Part shown: one piece after another, positions 55,182 to 63,187 of the stretch
Numbering within the stretch: position 1 is the stretch's first letter
How the letters are laid out: the number at the start of each line of letters is the position of its first letter
DNA from: Streptomyces humi
GTDB lineage: Bacteria; Actinomycetota; Actinomycetes; Streptomycetales; Streptomycetaceae
Assembly (NCBI RefSeq): GCF_001005085.2
Contig: NZ_LBMU02000069.1
Location: forward strand, 62,001-126,000
Direction of reading: 5' to 3'
DNA: 64,000 nt
Made by a program: the position numbers and the translations under genes
The notes under the pieces: model-generated
Databases searched by the model: none
What the model saw: the letters and a program-made list of their open reading frames with translations, nothing else
Told to the model about the DNA's origin: nothing

Positions 55182-55997
55182 GTGTCACAGGGGCTGGAAA
55201 GGGCCTACGAACGCCTCACCGCGCTGGCCGTTGCCGCACTCAACGAACGTGAGCCCGACCGGCTCTGGCCCTTGCTGGCCGACGCCCTGGCCGGCCTGTG
55301 CGGCGGTGAGACGCTGATCTACAAGCTGGACGACTGGAGCGAGGGTACGGGGACGCTCGGCATCTCGCCCGCCGCCGCCGTCGAGTTGGAGCGGCTCGGC
55401 GACGAGGAGACGGCGGTGCTGCGCTCGGGCTATCCGTTCGCCCGCCACTACGCGGCCGGTCCCGGGCGGACGCCGGTCACGGCCGGTCGGCTCGCGGGCC
55501 GCGACTGGGGGGTGAGCGCCACCGCGCGGGTACTCGGCGCCGCCCTGGACGTGAACCAGGTGCTGGGGCTCCCGCTGCCGGGGACGGTCGCGCCGATCAC
55601 GGGTTGTCTGGTGTACCGCTCCGGTGGGGACTTCAGCGACGACCACGTGCGCGTCGCCGAGCGGGCGCAACCCCTGCTGGCCGCCGTCGAGCAGCAGCGG
55701 CGGCTGCTGGAACAGTGGCGGCGGTCGGCGGCCGAACCGGCGGGGCGCGTGGCGGACGGCGTGCTGACGCCGCGGGAGCTCACCGTCCTGCTCCTGCTCA
55801 GCGACGCGCTGACCGCCGACGCGATGGGACGCCGGCTGGGCATCTCGGCCCGCACCGTGCACAAGCACGTCGAGAACATCTACCGCAAACTCGGCACCCG
55901 CGACCGGATCAGCACGGTGCTGCGCGCCCAGCGGCTCGGGCTGGTGGCGACGCCGGAGCGGTCGGCGTCCGCCGGAGGTCCGACAGCCGGCCGGTGA
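55182..55997 (+). CDS. LuxR-type HTH regulator
   Basis: A 271-residue regulator with an N-terminal GAF-like sensory region (about 1-170) and a C-terminal LuxR/GerE HTH: LTPRELTVLLLLSDALTADA then MGRRLGISARTVHKHVENIY and RKLGTRDRISTV (about 196-245). No receiver aspartate pattern or AHL-binding residues were identified, so the signal is unknown. GTG at 55182 follows GAGAGGAAC. It starts after the terminator of the preceding operon; nothing shows that it controls that operon or the DUF1326 pair. Confidence 0.83.
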   Translation: MSQGLERAYERLTALAVAALNEREPDRLWPLLADALAGLCGGETLIYKLDDWSEGTGTLGISPAAAVELERLGDEETAVLRSGYPFARHYAAGPGRTPVTAGRLAGRDWGVSATARVLGAALDVNQVLGLPLPGTVAPITGCLVYRSGGDFSDDHVRVAERAQPLLAAVEQQRRLLEQWRRSAAEPAGRVADGVLTPRELTVLLLLSDALTADAMGRRLGISARTVHKHVENIYRKLGTRDRISTVLRAQRLGLVATPERSASAGGPTAGR

Positions 55998-56021
55998 CCA
56001 CCACGACGGAGACGACATCGC

Positions 56022-56081
56022 CGGAGACGACCCGGCCGGAGACGGCGGGATCGACGGAGACGACCCGGCCGGAGACGGCGG
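56022..56081 (+). repeat. 27-bp direct repeat after the LuxR gene
   Basis: A 27-bp sequence at 56022-56048 is repeated exactly at 56055-56081 (33-bp period), with shorter related CGGAGACGAC pieces just before. It lies in the 282-bp spacer before DUF1326. The rest of the spacer has a TAGGCT hexamer at 56158 but no convincing promoter. Confidence 0.75.
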
Positions 56082-56279
56082 CGCCTTGTTCCCTCTCCCC
56101 CCGGTGCGGCAGGCAGCAGGCAGGGGGTCTGACCTGCGCGGCGGGGGTCGTCGGGAATAGGCTGGAGTGGAGTGGCACCGGGACGGAACGGGCCTCCCGA
56201 TGTCCTTCCCTGTCGGACCACCGCCGAGCGCTTGTCGAGCATTTGCCGAGGGGGGTGTGGGAGAGGGAGGCGGAGAGCC

Positions 56280-56894
56280 ATGCCCTGGCGTCTGAACGGC
56301 ACGTATCTGGAGAGCTGCAACTGTGACGTGGTGTGTCCCTGCACCACCTCGGGCCTGACCGCCCCCGCCGACCACGAGCGCTGTCAGGTGACCTTCGCGT
56401 TCCACGTGGACCAGGGGGACGTGGACGGTGTGGACGTGTCCGGCCGCAGCGTGGCCGTCTTCGTCGACGCGCCCCGGGTGATGGCCGAGGGCGGCTGGCA
56501 GGTGGCGCTGTACCTCGACGCGGCCGCCGACGAGCGGCAGGCGGACGCACTGGGCAAGGTCTTCTCCGGTCAGGCCGGCGGCCCGATGGCGGCACTCGCC
56601 CCGCTCATCGGCGAGGTCATGGGCGTGGAGCGCGTTCCCATCGACTACCGCGACGACGGCCGCCGCCACGCCGCACGGGTCGGCGACGCCATCGACATCG
56701 AGATCGTGGACCAAGTCGCCCCGCAGTTCGGCGAGGACGGTCCGGTCATGAGCCTGACCGGCATCTTCCATCCGGCGAACAGCACGCTGACCGTTGCCCG
56801 GTCCACCCGGGCGACCGGCGCCGGCGTGTACGGCCGGTCCTGGGACTTCTCCGGCGGCAACGGCCATTCGGCGCCCTTCACGTGGTCCGCGTGA
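56280..56894 (+). CDS. DUF1326 domain protein
   Basis: A 204-residue soluble protein of the DUF1326 family. The N-terminal cysteines C13, C15, C19 and C21 (YLESCNCDVVCPC) form the family's probable metal- or cluster-binding site; C35 may join. Function is unknown. ATG at 56280 follows GGCGGAGAG. It overlaps the DUF2182 membrane protein gene as GTGA. The DUF1326-DUF2182 pairing is widespread, suggesting a complex at the membrane. Confidence 0.87.
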   Translation: MPWRLNGTYLESCNCDVVCPCTTSGLTAPADHERCQVTFAFHVDQGDVDGVDVSGRSVAVFVDAPRVMAEGGWQVALYLDAAADERQADALGKVFSGQAGGPMAALAPLIGEVMGVERVPIDYRDDGRRHAARVGDAIDIEIVDQVAPQFGEDGPVMSLTGIFHPANSTLTVARSTRATGAGVYGRSWDFSGGNGHSAPFTWSA

Positions 56895-57649
56895 CCGGCC
56901 GCCCGGTCACCGTCCGCCGTGGCACCGGTCCCGCGGGGCTGCTGCTGGTCGCGGCGGCCGCGGCCTGGGTCTGGCTGGTGACGCGCTGGGGCGGCATGGC
57001 CCCGATGCCGGGCACGATGGGCCTGGCTCTGCCCGCCTTCCTGGCCGTGTGGACGCTGATGACGGCCGCGATGATGCTGCCCGCCACGGCGCCGGTGGCC
57101 GCGCTGTACGCCCGGACCATCACCGTGCGCCGCGGGCCGCGCATGGTCGTGTTCACGATCGCCTACCTGCTGGTCTGGGCCGCGGCCGGGCTGCCGGCGT
57201 ACGGCCTGGCGGTCGGCCTGGGCCGGGCGGCGGACCTCCCCGCCGTGGCGGGGACGGCGGTGGCCGCGGCCGTCTTCGCGGTCAACGGCGTCTACCAGCT
57301 CACCCCCCTCAAGGACCGCTGCCTGGCGAGGTGCCGCTCGCCGATCGGACTGATGCTGCGCTACGCCTCGTATCCGGGGTCGGCACGCGATCTGCGGGCC
57401 GGGGTCCATCACGGTGGCTTCTGCCTGGGCTGCTGCTGGTCGCTGATGGTGCTGCTGGCGGCGTTCGGCGCGATGAACCTGTGGGCCATGGCGGCGCTGA
57501 CCGCGGTGATCACCGCGGAGAAGCTGGCTCCCGCGGGGCACCTGGTCGCGCGGGCCGTGGGGGTCACCTCGATCGCCCTGGCCGCCGCCGTCTTCTGGAT
57601 TCCGGCGCTGGCTCCCGGTCTCACCGGCGGCGGCACGGCCGGCATGTGA
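56891..57649 (+). CDS. DUF2182 family membrane protein
   Basis: A 252-residue integral membrane protein of the DUF2182 family (predicted metal-binding) with about six to seven transmembrane helices. The signature motifs are WTLMTAAMMLPATAPVAALY near residue 55, VYQLTPLKDRCLARCRSP near 140 and HHGGFCLGCCWSLMVLL near 178, with conserved Met, His and Cys that could handle a metal such as copper. GTG at 56891 overlaps the DUF1326 stop, so they are co-translated. Confidence 0.87.
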   Translation: MTGRPVTVRRGTGPAGLLLVAAAAAWVWLVTRWGGMAPMPGTMGLALPAFLAVWTLMTAAMMLPATAPVAALYARTITVRRGPRMVVFTIAYLLVWAAAGLPAYGLAVGLGRAADLPAVAGTAVAAAVFAVNGVYQLTPLKDRCLARCRSPIGLMLRYASYPGSARDLRAGVHHGGFCLGCCWSLMVLLAAFGAMNLWAMAALTAVITAEKLAPAGHLVARAVGVTSIALAAAVFWIPALAPGLTGGGTAGM

Positions 57650-57685
57650 CGGCGACGGGGTGGCGGCCGGCGCGGCGGAGTGCGG

Positions 57686-58849
57686 TCAGCCGCTCGCCGG
57701 CGTCCACTGGATCCGTGTACTGCTCAGGGCGACCACGACCGCCGCCGTCGCGACCACGGCCAGGCCCCAGACCAGGCTGCTCGAGCCGGCCACGAACCCG
57801 ATGAGCGGCGGCCCGGCCAGCAGCCCCGTGGTGCCCATCGCGGCGACCAGGGCCAGCGCCTCCGAGCCCTGTCTAGCGGCGGCCACGTAGACGCACGGGG
57901 TCACCGCCGCACAGCCCAGCCCGACGCAGGCGAACCCGATGAGGGCCGTCACCACTCCCCCGCTCACCAGCGCGAAGGCCAGCCCGGCGGCGGCCAGGGC
58001 GCTGCCGGACAGCACCACGCGGCCGTCGCCCCAGCGGGTGCGCCAGCCGTCCGCGAAGAGGCGGGCCAGCACCATCATGCCGGAGAACACGGCGATGCCC
58101 ATGGGCGCCAACGCCGCGGTGGACCGGGCGACTTCCTTCAGGTAGAGGGCGGACCAGTCGTTCATGGCGCCCTCGGTCACCGTGCCGAACGCCATGGCGC
58201 AGCACATCCAGAGCGTGACGCGGGACGGCAGGCTCCAGCCGGTCCGGTTCCTGCTCCGCTTCGGCGCTGTGGCAGCCTCGTCCGTGAGCAGACCCGGGCG
58301 CGCCAGGGCCGCCAGCAGGACGAGGGCCGCGGCGGCGACCGCGAAGTGGGCCGCGACGGACGAGGTGGCCGCGTTCATGCCGGAGGCGAGCAGCGCGGCG
58401 AGCAGGGAGCCGGCGCTGAACGTCGCGTGCAGCCTGGCCATGGCGTTGCGTTCGTACCGGGTCTCCAGGGCCGTTCCCTGGGCGTTCATGGCCACGTTCA
58501 GGCATCCCACGCACACGCCGTCGGCCACCATGACCAGCAGGGCGACGGGGTAGTCCGGGGCGAAGGCGAGCCCCAGGAGCAGCAGGGTCAGGCAGAGGGC
58601 CGACAGCAGCGACAGGCGTGCCGAGCCCAGGCGTCGCATGAGCACCGGCACCAGCGGGAACGACGCCACGGCGCCGATGCCGGCCGCCATCAGCAGCACC
58701 CCCACCTCGGCCGCGGTCAGTCCGAGGTCCGCCTTGATGGCGGGGATGCGCGAGGCCCAGGTGGCGTACTGGAAGCCGAGGGAGCAGAACAGCGCGGCGA
58801 TGGCCCACTGGCCGCGCTGGAAGGGGTCACGGACGGGGAACACGCACAT
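57686..58849 (-). CDS. MFS transporter, last gene of the cryptic biosynthetic operon
   Basis: A 387-residue 12-helix MFS protein resembling the YbjJ/inner-membrane-sugar-like branch: ATWASRIPAIKADLGLTAAE, DGVCVGCLNVAMNAQGTALE and GFACVGLGCAAVTPCVYVAA are typical. It probably exports the product of the preceding four genes. ATG at 58849 shares one base with the GNAT stop (TGATG), so it is translationally coupled. It ends 36 bp from the convergent DUF2182 gene. Confidence 0.85.
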   Translation of the reverse strand: MCVFPVRDPFQRGQWAIAALFCSLGFQYATWASRIPAIKADLGLTAAEVGVLLMAAGIGAVASFPLVPVLMRRLGSARLSLLSALCLTLLLLGLAFAPDYPVALLVMVADGVCVGCLNVAMNAQGTALETRYERNAMARLHATFSAGSLLAALLASGMNAATSSVAAHFAVAAAALVLLAALARPGLLTDEAATAPKRSRNRTGWSLPSRVTLWMCCAMAFGTVTEGAMNDWSALYLKEVARSTAALAPMGIAVFSGMMVLARLFADGWRTRWGDGRVVLSGSALAAAGLAFALVSGGVVTALIGFACVGLGCAAVTPCVYVAAARQGSEALALVAAMGTTGLLAGPPLIGFVAGSSSLVWGLAVVATAAVVVALSSTRIQWTPASG

Positions 58850-59361
58850 CAACTCGTTTCGTCGACTCGGGACATGTACACGGCGTTCGCGCCGTAACCG
58901 CCCGGAGCGATCCCCGGGTGGGCGGTGAATCCGCGCGCCGACCAGAACCGCTCGCTGTGACCTACGGCGATCAGCGAGATCCGTTCGAAACCGCGCGCGC
59001 CGGCGGTCAGCGTGAGGTGGTCGAGGAGACGCCGTCCCAGTCCCCTGCCGCGCAGCCGCTCGGCGACGACGAGGTCGTGCAGGTGCAGGTTGCCCGAACG
59101 TCGCGCGGTGACCGCGGACTCCTCGGCCCGTCCGAGGTCCGGGTACCTGAACGGCGGATACGGCAGCGCCAGTACGTATCCGGCGGTCCGCGAGCCGACG
59201 TCCAGGACGAAGCAGGTCTCCGGCGAGGCGTCCGCCCTGGAGCGCAGGGCCGACTTCCCCTCGGACAGGCCGAGTTCGGCGTAGGCGCGGGCCTCGAGCG
59301 CGGCGACGGCGTCCCAGTCGGCGTCGTCGATGTGGCGTATGCGTACGCCGTCCCCGTTCAC
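58849..59361 (-). CDS. GNAT family N-acetyltransferase
   Basis: A 170-residue GNAT enzyme. Acetyl-CoA motif A is LHLHDLVVAERLRGRGLGRR (RGRGLG loop), and the C-terminal GHSERFWSARGFTAHPGIAP block completes the fold. In its operon it probably acetylates an amine, for instance on a decarboxylated amino acid, which would be a modification or self-resistance step; this is inference. GTG at 59361 overlaps the decarboxylase stop (GTGA). Confidence 0.84.
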   Translation of the reverse strand: MNGDGVRIRHIDDADWDAVAALEARAYAELGLSEGKSALRSRADASPETCFVLDVGSRTAGYVLALPYPPFRYPDLGRAEESAVTARRSGNLHLHDLVVAERLRGRGLGRRLLDHLTLTAGARGFERISLIAVGHSERFWSARGFTAHPGIAPGGYGANAVYMSRVDETS

Positions 59362-60536
59362 GGGTGTCCTTCGCCGACGCAGGTGTACGGGAGCGGGGCG
59401 AAGCCGTTGAAGCCCTGGGTCGTGTAGCTGATGGCGTAGGCGCCGGTGGCGAGGATCCAGACGGGGTCGCCGGACGCCAGGTTCCGGGGCACGGGGACGA
59501 GGGCGTGTCCCTGGGGGTAGGCGTCGTCGCTGTCGCAGGTGGGGCCGGCCACGACGGCGGGGACGTACTCGGCGTCGGGGTGGGTGGGGAAGACGAGCGG
59601 GTATTGCAGCGCGTCCATCTCGTAGAGGCCGTTGAACTTGCCACAGCTCAGGTAGAGCCAGTACTGGTGCTCGCCGTCCGGCCCCCGCCGCTCGGCGAGG
59701 CGGGCCACGTGGGCCCGGATCGCCCCGTGGTCGGCGACGAGGTGGCGGCCCGGTTCCATGACGAACGCGAGGTGGTCGCCGTGGACCTTCCTGAGGTGGC
59801 GCATGCCCTCGCGGACGACGGCGAAGATCTTGTCCAGCGGGGGTTCCAGGGGCCGGCCGTACCGGTCGAGGTAGCCCAGGGCCGGCAGGCCGCCGCCGAG
59901 GTTGACGTGGTCCAGCACGATGCCGCGCCGGGTGAGGGCGGTGAGCACGTCCGCCAGGCACTCGACGGCGTGGTGCCAGGCGTCCGCCGTCATCTGCTGG
60001 GAGCCGACGTGCACGGACAGCCCGGCGGGGGTCAGGCCCAGTTCCCGTGCTCTCCGGAGGATCCGGACCGCGTCCGCGGGTGCGCAGCCGAACTTGTTGC
60101 TCAGCCCCCACAGCGCCCCGTCGCCGCTGGTCGCGAGTCGGCAGAAGACCCGGGCTCCCGGGGCGTGGGCCGCGACGGCCGCCAGGTCCTCGGCGCTGTC
60201 GGTCACGAAGTCGCGGACGCCGAGGCGGTGGGCTTCGGCGATGTCCCGGTCGGACTTGACGGTGTTGCCGTAGTGCGTCCGGTCGGCCGGGACACCGGCG
60301 CGCAGCGCCTGCTCCAGTTCGCTGGGGCTCGCCCCGTCGACCCCGGCGCCCAGCCGGGCGAGGTGGGTCAGCACCTCGTCCACCGGGCAGGTCTTCATGG
60401 CGAAGCGGACGGCGACGTCCGGCAGTTCGCGCCGGAGGGTGTCGTAGCGGCTCTCGATTCCGGCCAGGTCGAAGAAGATCCGGTCCTCGGTGGCGCCGGC
60501 CAGCGCGGCGAGCAGCGGTGCGGACTCGTGCGTCAT
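59358..60536 (-). CDS. fold-type III PLP-dependent decarboxylase (ornithine/lysine decarboxylase family)
   Basis: A 392-residue enzyme of the eukaryotic-type ornithine/lysine/diaminopimelate decarboxylase family. PLP-lysine is K48 in VRFAMKTCP, the phosphate-binding Gly block is HVNLGGGLPALGY, and the partner-subunit active-site residues are C334-D335 in AGPTCDSDD and Y367 in GAYAISYTTQGFNGF. The CDSxD motif points to ornithine- or lysine-like substrates rather than diaminopimelate. ATG at 60536 is 8 bp after the DUF6271 stop. No other polyamine gene is nearby, so it likely supplies a building block for this operon. Confidence 0.88.
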   Translation of the reverse strand: MTHESAPLLAALAGATEDRIFFDLAGIESRYDTLRRELPDVAVRFAMKTCPVDEVLTHLARLGAGVDGASPSELEQALRAGVPADRTHYGNTVKSDRDIAEAHRLGVRDFVTDSAEDLAAVAAHAPGARVFCRLATSGDGALWGLSNKFGCAPADAVRILRRARELGLTPAGLSVHVGSQQMTADAWHHAVECLADVLTALTRRGIVLDHVNLGGGLPALGYLDRYGRPLEPPLDKIFAVVREGMRHLRKVHGDHLAFVMEPGRHLVADHGAIRAHVARLAERRGPDGEHQYWLYLSCGKFNGLYEMDALQYPLVFPTHPDAEYVPAVVAGPTCDSDDAYPQGHALVPVPRNLASGDPVWILATGAYAISYTTQGFNGFAPLPYTCVGEGHP

Positions 60537-60544
60537 CGTCGCCC

Positions 60545-61852
60545 TCACCGTCGCCGCGGTACGGAGGTGAGCGCGGCCGCCCGCACCAGCGGCTCCCACG
60601 CCTCCACCAGCAGGGCGAAGTCCTCGATGTCACGGCGCGCCTCGTCGAGGAGCCGTTCCCGGCGCCGTGCCAGCAGGTCGGCGAACTCGGCATAGCGGCC
60701 GCCGAGTTTGCGGTACGCGGTGTCGAGGACGTCCAGCCGGTGGATGTTCTCACCGCGGTCGAGCCCGGCGCTCTCCCTCACCAGCCGGGCCACGACGGAC
60801 GCGCGCACCTCTCCCCGGTCGTCCAGGAGTGCCGCACCGGCCCGCGCCATCCGGTCGTAGACGAAGTTGAAGTAGAGCATCGACAGCAGGAACTTGACGA
60901 AGCGCAGCTGGTAGGCGGCGAACCCGGCGTCGGTACGGCGTTCGCCGGTGTAGAAGTTGACGATGTTCCGGTTGTGCAGGACGCCGGGCTGCCCGGCGTC
61001 GTGGACCAGGTGGATCAGGAAGTAGTCGCTGCCGATCGTGTCGGTCGCGGGCGGCAGCGGGACCCGTTCGTGCAGGCCGTGGAAGGCGATGTTGCACATG
61101 TCCACGCGCATCGGGTCGACCAGGGTGAGGGTGGAGCGGTCGGCGGTGAAGGCCTCCGTGCCGGCGCCCCGGAAGGACTCGTCGACGAGTTGCGTCTTCT
61201 GCTCGTCGGACCAGTGCGCCGGGGCCCACAGGCCGACCATGTCGTGGTACACGGCTGGGTCGGTCCGCAGTATCTCCCCGATGTCCACGGAGAGTTCGCC
61301 GATGAAGGAACTGCCGACCATGGCGACCCGCCGGTCCATGTGGCCGGCGGCCAGCGTGGTCTCGGTGACGTGCCGGGCGGCGTCGGCCGCCCGTCTGCCC
61401 AGGGAGGTCAGTTCGTGGTGGACGGGGAAGACGGTTCGTCCGTCCACCACCTGGTACCGGCTGTCGGAGTCCCGGCGGTGGACGGACTCGCAGCCGAGTC
61501 CGGCGGCGAGGAGGAAGGCGCGGTTGGTGCAGGCGCCGTAGGAGAGGCCGGCCGGAAGCATCAGGTCCAGCAGGTGGTCGGGGTCCGGCGCCGCGGACCG
61601 GTCGGCCGTCCGCCGGAGGAAGTCCCGCTGCTGTGCCTCGTCGAGGTGGTGTACGACGATCCGCGGGTCCGCCGGGATCCGGCGCACGGCCTCGGCGTGC
61701 TCCGCGTGGGCCGGTGCGGCGCAGGAGTCCAGGACGAGCAGGTGCACCTCGACGTCGAAGTGCCGGACGGCGTGGGCCGCTTCCTCGGCCACGGCCGTGA
61801 TGGTCGCCGCGCAGGGTCTGTTGGTCGGCAGGGTCAGGCAGATTCGGCGCAT
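60545..61852 (-). CDS. DUF6271 family protein, GT-A glycosyltransferase-like
   Basis: A 435-residue soluble protein of the DUF6271 family. The N terminus RRICLTLPTNRPCAATITAV followed by VEVHLLVLDS looks like the nucleotide-sugar-binding half of a GT-A fold, and VHRRDSDSRYQ (D128, D130) resembles the metal-binding DxD motif. Activity is undemonstrated. ATG at 61852 has GGAGAAGAG 4 nt upstream and overlaps the dioxygenase gene by 19 bp. Its place between a dioxygenase and a decarboxylase suggests a tailoring or conjugation step. Confidence 0.75.
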   Translation of the reverse strand: MRRICLTLPTNRPCAATITAVAEEAAHAVRHFDVEVHLLVLDSCAAPAHAEHAEAVRRIPADPRIVVHHLDEAQQRDFLRRTADRSAAPDPDHLLDLMLPAGLSYGACTNRAFLLAAGLGCESVHRRDSDSRYQVVDGRTVFPVHHELTSLGRRAADAARHVTETTLAAGHMDRRVAMVGSSFIGELSVDIGEILRTDPAVYHDMVGLWAPAHWSDEQKTQLVDESFRGAGTEAFTADRSTLTLVDPMRVDMCNIAFHGLHERVPLPPATDTIGSDYFLIHLVHDAGQPGVLHNRNIVNFYTGERRTDAGFAAYQLRFVKFLLSMLYFNFVYDRMARAGAALLDDRGEVRASVVARLVRESAGLDRGENIHRLDVLDTAYRKLGGRYAEFADLLARRRERLLDEARRDIEDFALLVEAWEPLVRAAALTSVPRRR

Positions 61853-62907
61853 GTCTCTTCTCCGGCCGGCGGGGTCGTCCCGTCGAGGTCCGCCCCGGTC
61901 CAGGATGTGAGGCCGAGCAGTCTGGCGCCGAGTTCGTCGAGCGTGGCCCGCCCGTACCGCAGGGACTCGTGGCGGATGGCGTCGCCGAGCAGCGTGCCGT
62001 TCCAGTCGGGGGTGGCGAGCGTGCGCCAGGACTCGACCCGGGAACGCCGGAGCGTCTCGTGGGACTCCAGGGCCGGCATCATCGAGAGGTACTGGACCGC
62101 GCGTACCTCCTGGTCGGCGGTGTTGGGTGCCACGCCGTGCGCCAGCAGGCCGTTGAAGATCAGCAGGTCGCCGGCCTCCAGCTCCGGTCGCACCACGGGG
62201 AACTCCGCGCGGTCGATCCTGGGCCGGATCGGGTCGCGGTCCTCGGGCTGGAAGGCCTTCCACTGGTCGAACCGCTTGAACAGCTCAGGGCAGCACTGGA
62301 AGCCGCCGAGTTCCGGCCTGGTGTCGGTCAGGGCGATGATCCCCTGCACCCGCTGCGGCGGCACACCGAGCGTGGTGTCGACGTCCCAGTGCAGCTCGAT
62401 GTCGAAGCCCTCGTCCGTGCGCGGGATCAGGGCCCGGTCACGGGTCCTGATGTTGGGCGGGTTCAGGTTGAGCCGGTCGAGCGTCACCCACAGCTCTTCG
62501 CAGTCCCAGACGTCGACGAACGCGTCGTAGACCCGCCGGTTCTGGCGGCTGTCCCAGATGAGCTGGTGGTGGTAGGCCTCGACGAAGCCGTAGATGTGCA
62601 GTTCCCGGTCGAGGTCGGAGCGGTACTCGCGCTCCTCGTACCAGCTCTCCGGACGCTCGGGGTCGAGTCCCTGGAACTCCCAGGCGAAGTCCAGCAGTCG
62701 GCGGGCCGACGCGGCGGGGACGGCCTGCTTGACCACCACGTAGCCGTAGGTCTGCCAGAAGGCGAAGTCCTCCTCGGACAGCACTCGCAGGGGGCGGGTC
62801 TTCTTCAGGTCCCGCAGGGGTGTCGGGGCGAGGTAGGTCTCGCCGTCCGAGCTGAAGTAGGGGGTGTTCGAGGGCGCTCGATGGAGATAACGGTCAGTCG
62901 TGGGCAT
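61834..62907 (-). CDS. phytanoyl-CoA dioxygenase (PhyH) family oxygenase
   Basis: A 357-residue Fe(II)/2-oxoglutarate dioxygenase. Iron ligands are H173 and D175 in ELHWDVD and H257 in GLLAHGVAPN; the 2-oxoglutarate-binding arginine is probably R269 in ADQEVRAVQYL. PhyH-family enzymes in secondary metabolism hydroxylate amino acids or polyketides. It is first in the leftward five-gene operon. ATG at 62907 has GTGGAG 8 nt upstream; the GTG at 62922 is less likely. A DasR-like box lies 140-155 bp upstream. Confidence 0.87.
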   Translation of the reverse strand: MPTTDRYLHRAPSNTPYFSSDGETYLAPTPLRDLKKTRPLRVLSEEDFAFWQTYGYVVVKQAVPAASARRLLDFAWEFQGLDPERPESWYEEREYRSDLDRELHIYGFVEAYHHQLIWDSRQNRRVYDAFVDVWDCEELWVTLDRLNLNPPNIRTRDRALIPRTDEGFDIELHWDVDTTLGVPPQRVQGIIALTDTRPELGGFQCCPELFKRFDQWKAFQPEDRDPIRPRIDRAEFPVVRPELEAGDLLIFNGLLAHGVAPNTADQEVRAVQYLSMMPALESHETLRRSRVESWRTLATPDWNGTLLGDAIRHESLRYGRATLDELGARLLGLTSWTGADLDGTTPPAGEETCAESA

Positions 62908-63046
62908 AACGGTGCTCCACACCTCGTTCTCAGGTACCGGTGACCCAGCCGGGCCGCCAACTGCGCGGAGTGAGGGGCGGGGACCGTAGCGGCAGGGTCA
63001 CTGCACCGCGGGCCACACCAGCCCCTTCGAACTCGCGTGCAACCAA

Positions 63047-63062
63047 CTTGGACTAGACCAAC
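63047..63062 (-). promoter_or_regulatory. DasR-like box upstream of the PhyH operon
   Basis: CTTGGACTAGACCAAC; its core TGGACTAGACCA matches the DasR core TGGTCTAGACCA at 11 of 12 positions. It lies in the 280-bp divergent gap, 140-155 bp before the PhyH ATG and 126-141 bp before the GH3 ATG. The flanking sequence contains further CCAAC/GTTGG elements. Confidence 0.5.
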
Positions 63063-63125
63063 TCGACCTGTCAAACATCCCGGTTGGGGGCGTGTTGCCG
63101 CCAACAGGGCACACCCCGGCGCCAC

Positions 63126-63131
63126 TTGACA
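63126..63131 (+). promoter_or_regulatory. candidate -35 TTGACA for the GH3 gene
   Basis: A consensus TTGACA lies 57-62 nt before the GH3 ATG, upstream of the second DasR-like box. The -10 at the matching distance (around 63149) is poor, so only the -35 is called. Confidence 0.35.
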
Positions 63132-63156
63132 GCGGCGGTTAGCCTGAGCGGGACGC

Positions 63157-63172
63157 ATTGGTCTGTACCAAC
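63157..63172 (+). promoter_or_regulatory. DasR-like box directly before the GH3 gene
   Basis: ATTGGTCTGTACCAAC; core TGGTCTGTACCA matches TGGTCTAGACCA at 10 of 12 positions and is itself an inverted repeat (TTGGT/ACCAA). It sits 16-31 nt before the GH3 ATG, just ahead of the GGGAGGG ribosome-binding site. That places it at or just after the start of transcription, which suits a repressor. Confidence 0.6.
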
Positions 63173-63187
63173 GGGAGGGCGCACGCT

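Noticed and set aside
56101..56163. Promoter for DUF1326 using TAGGCT at 56158-56163
   Set aside because: No -35 at the right distance; not strong enough to list as a feature.
63025..63046. TTCGAAC-like sequence that could be a LexA box before the PhyH operon
   Set aside because: The second half does not match; only a half-site remains.
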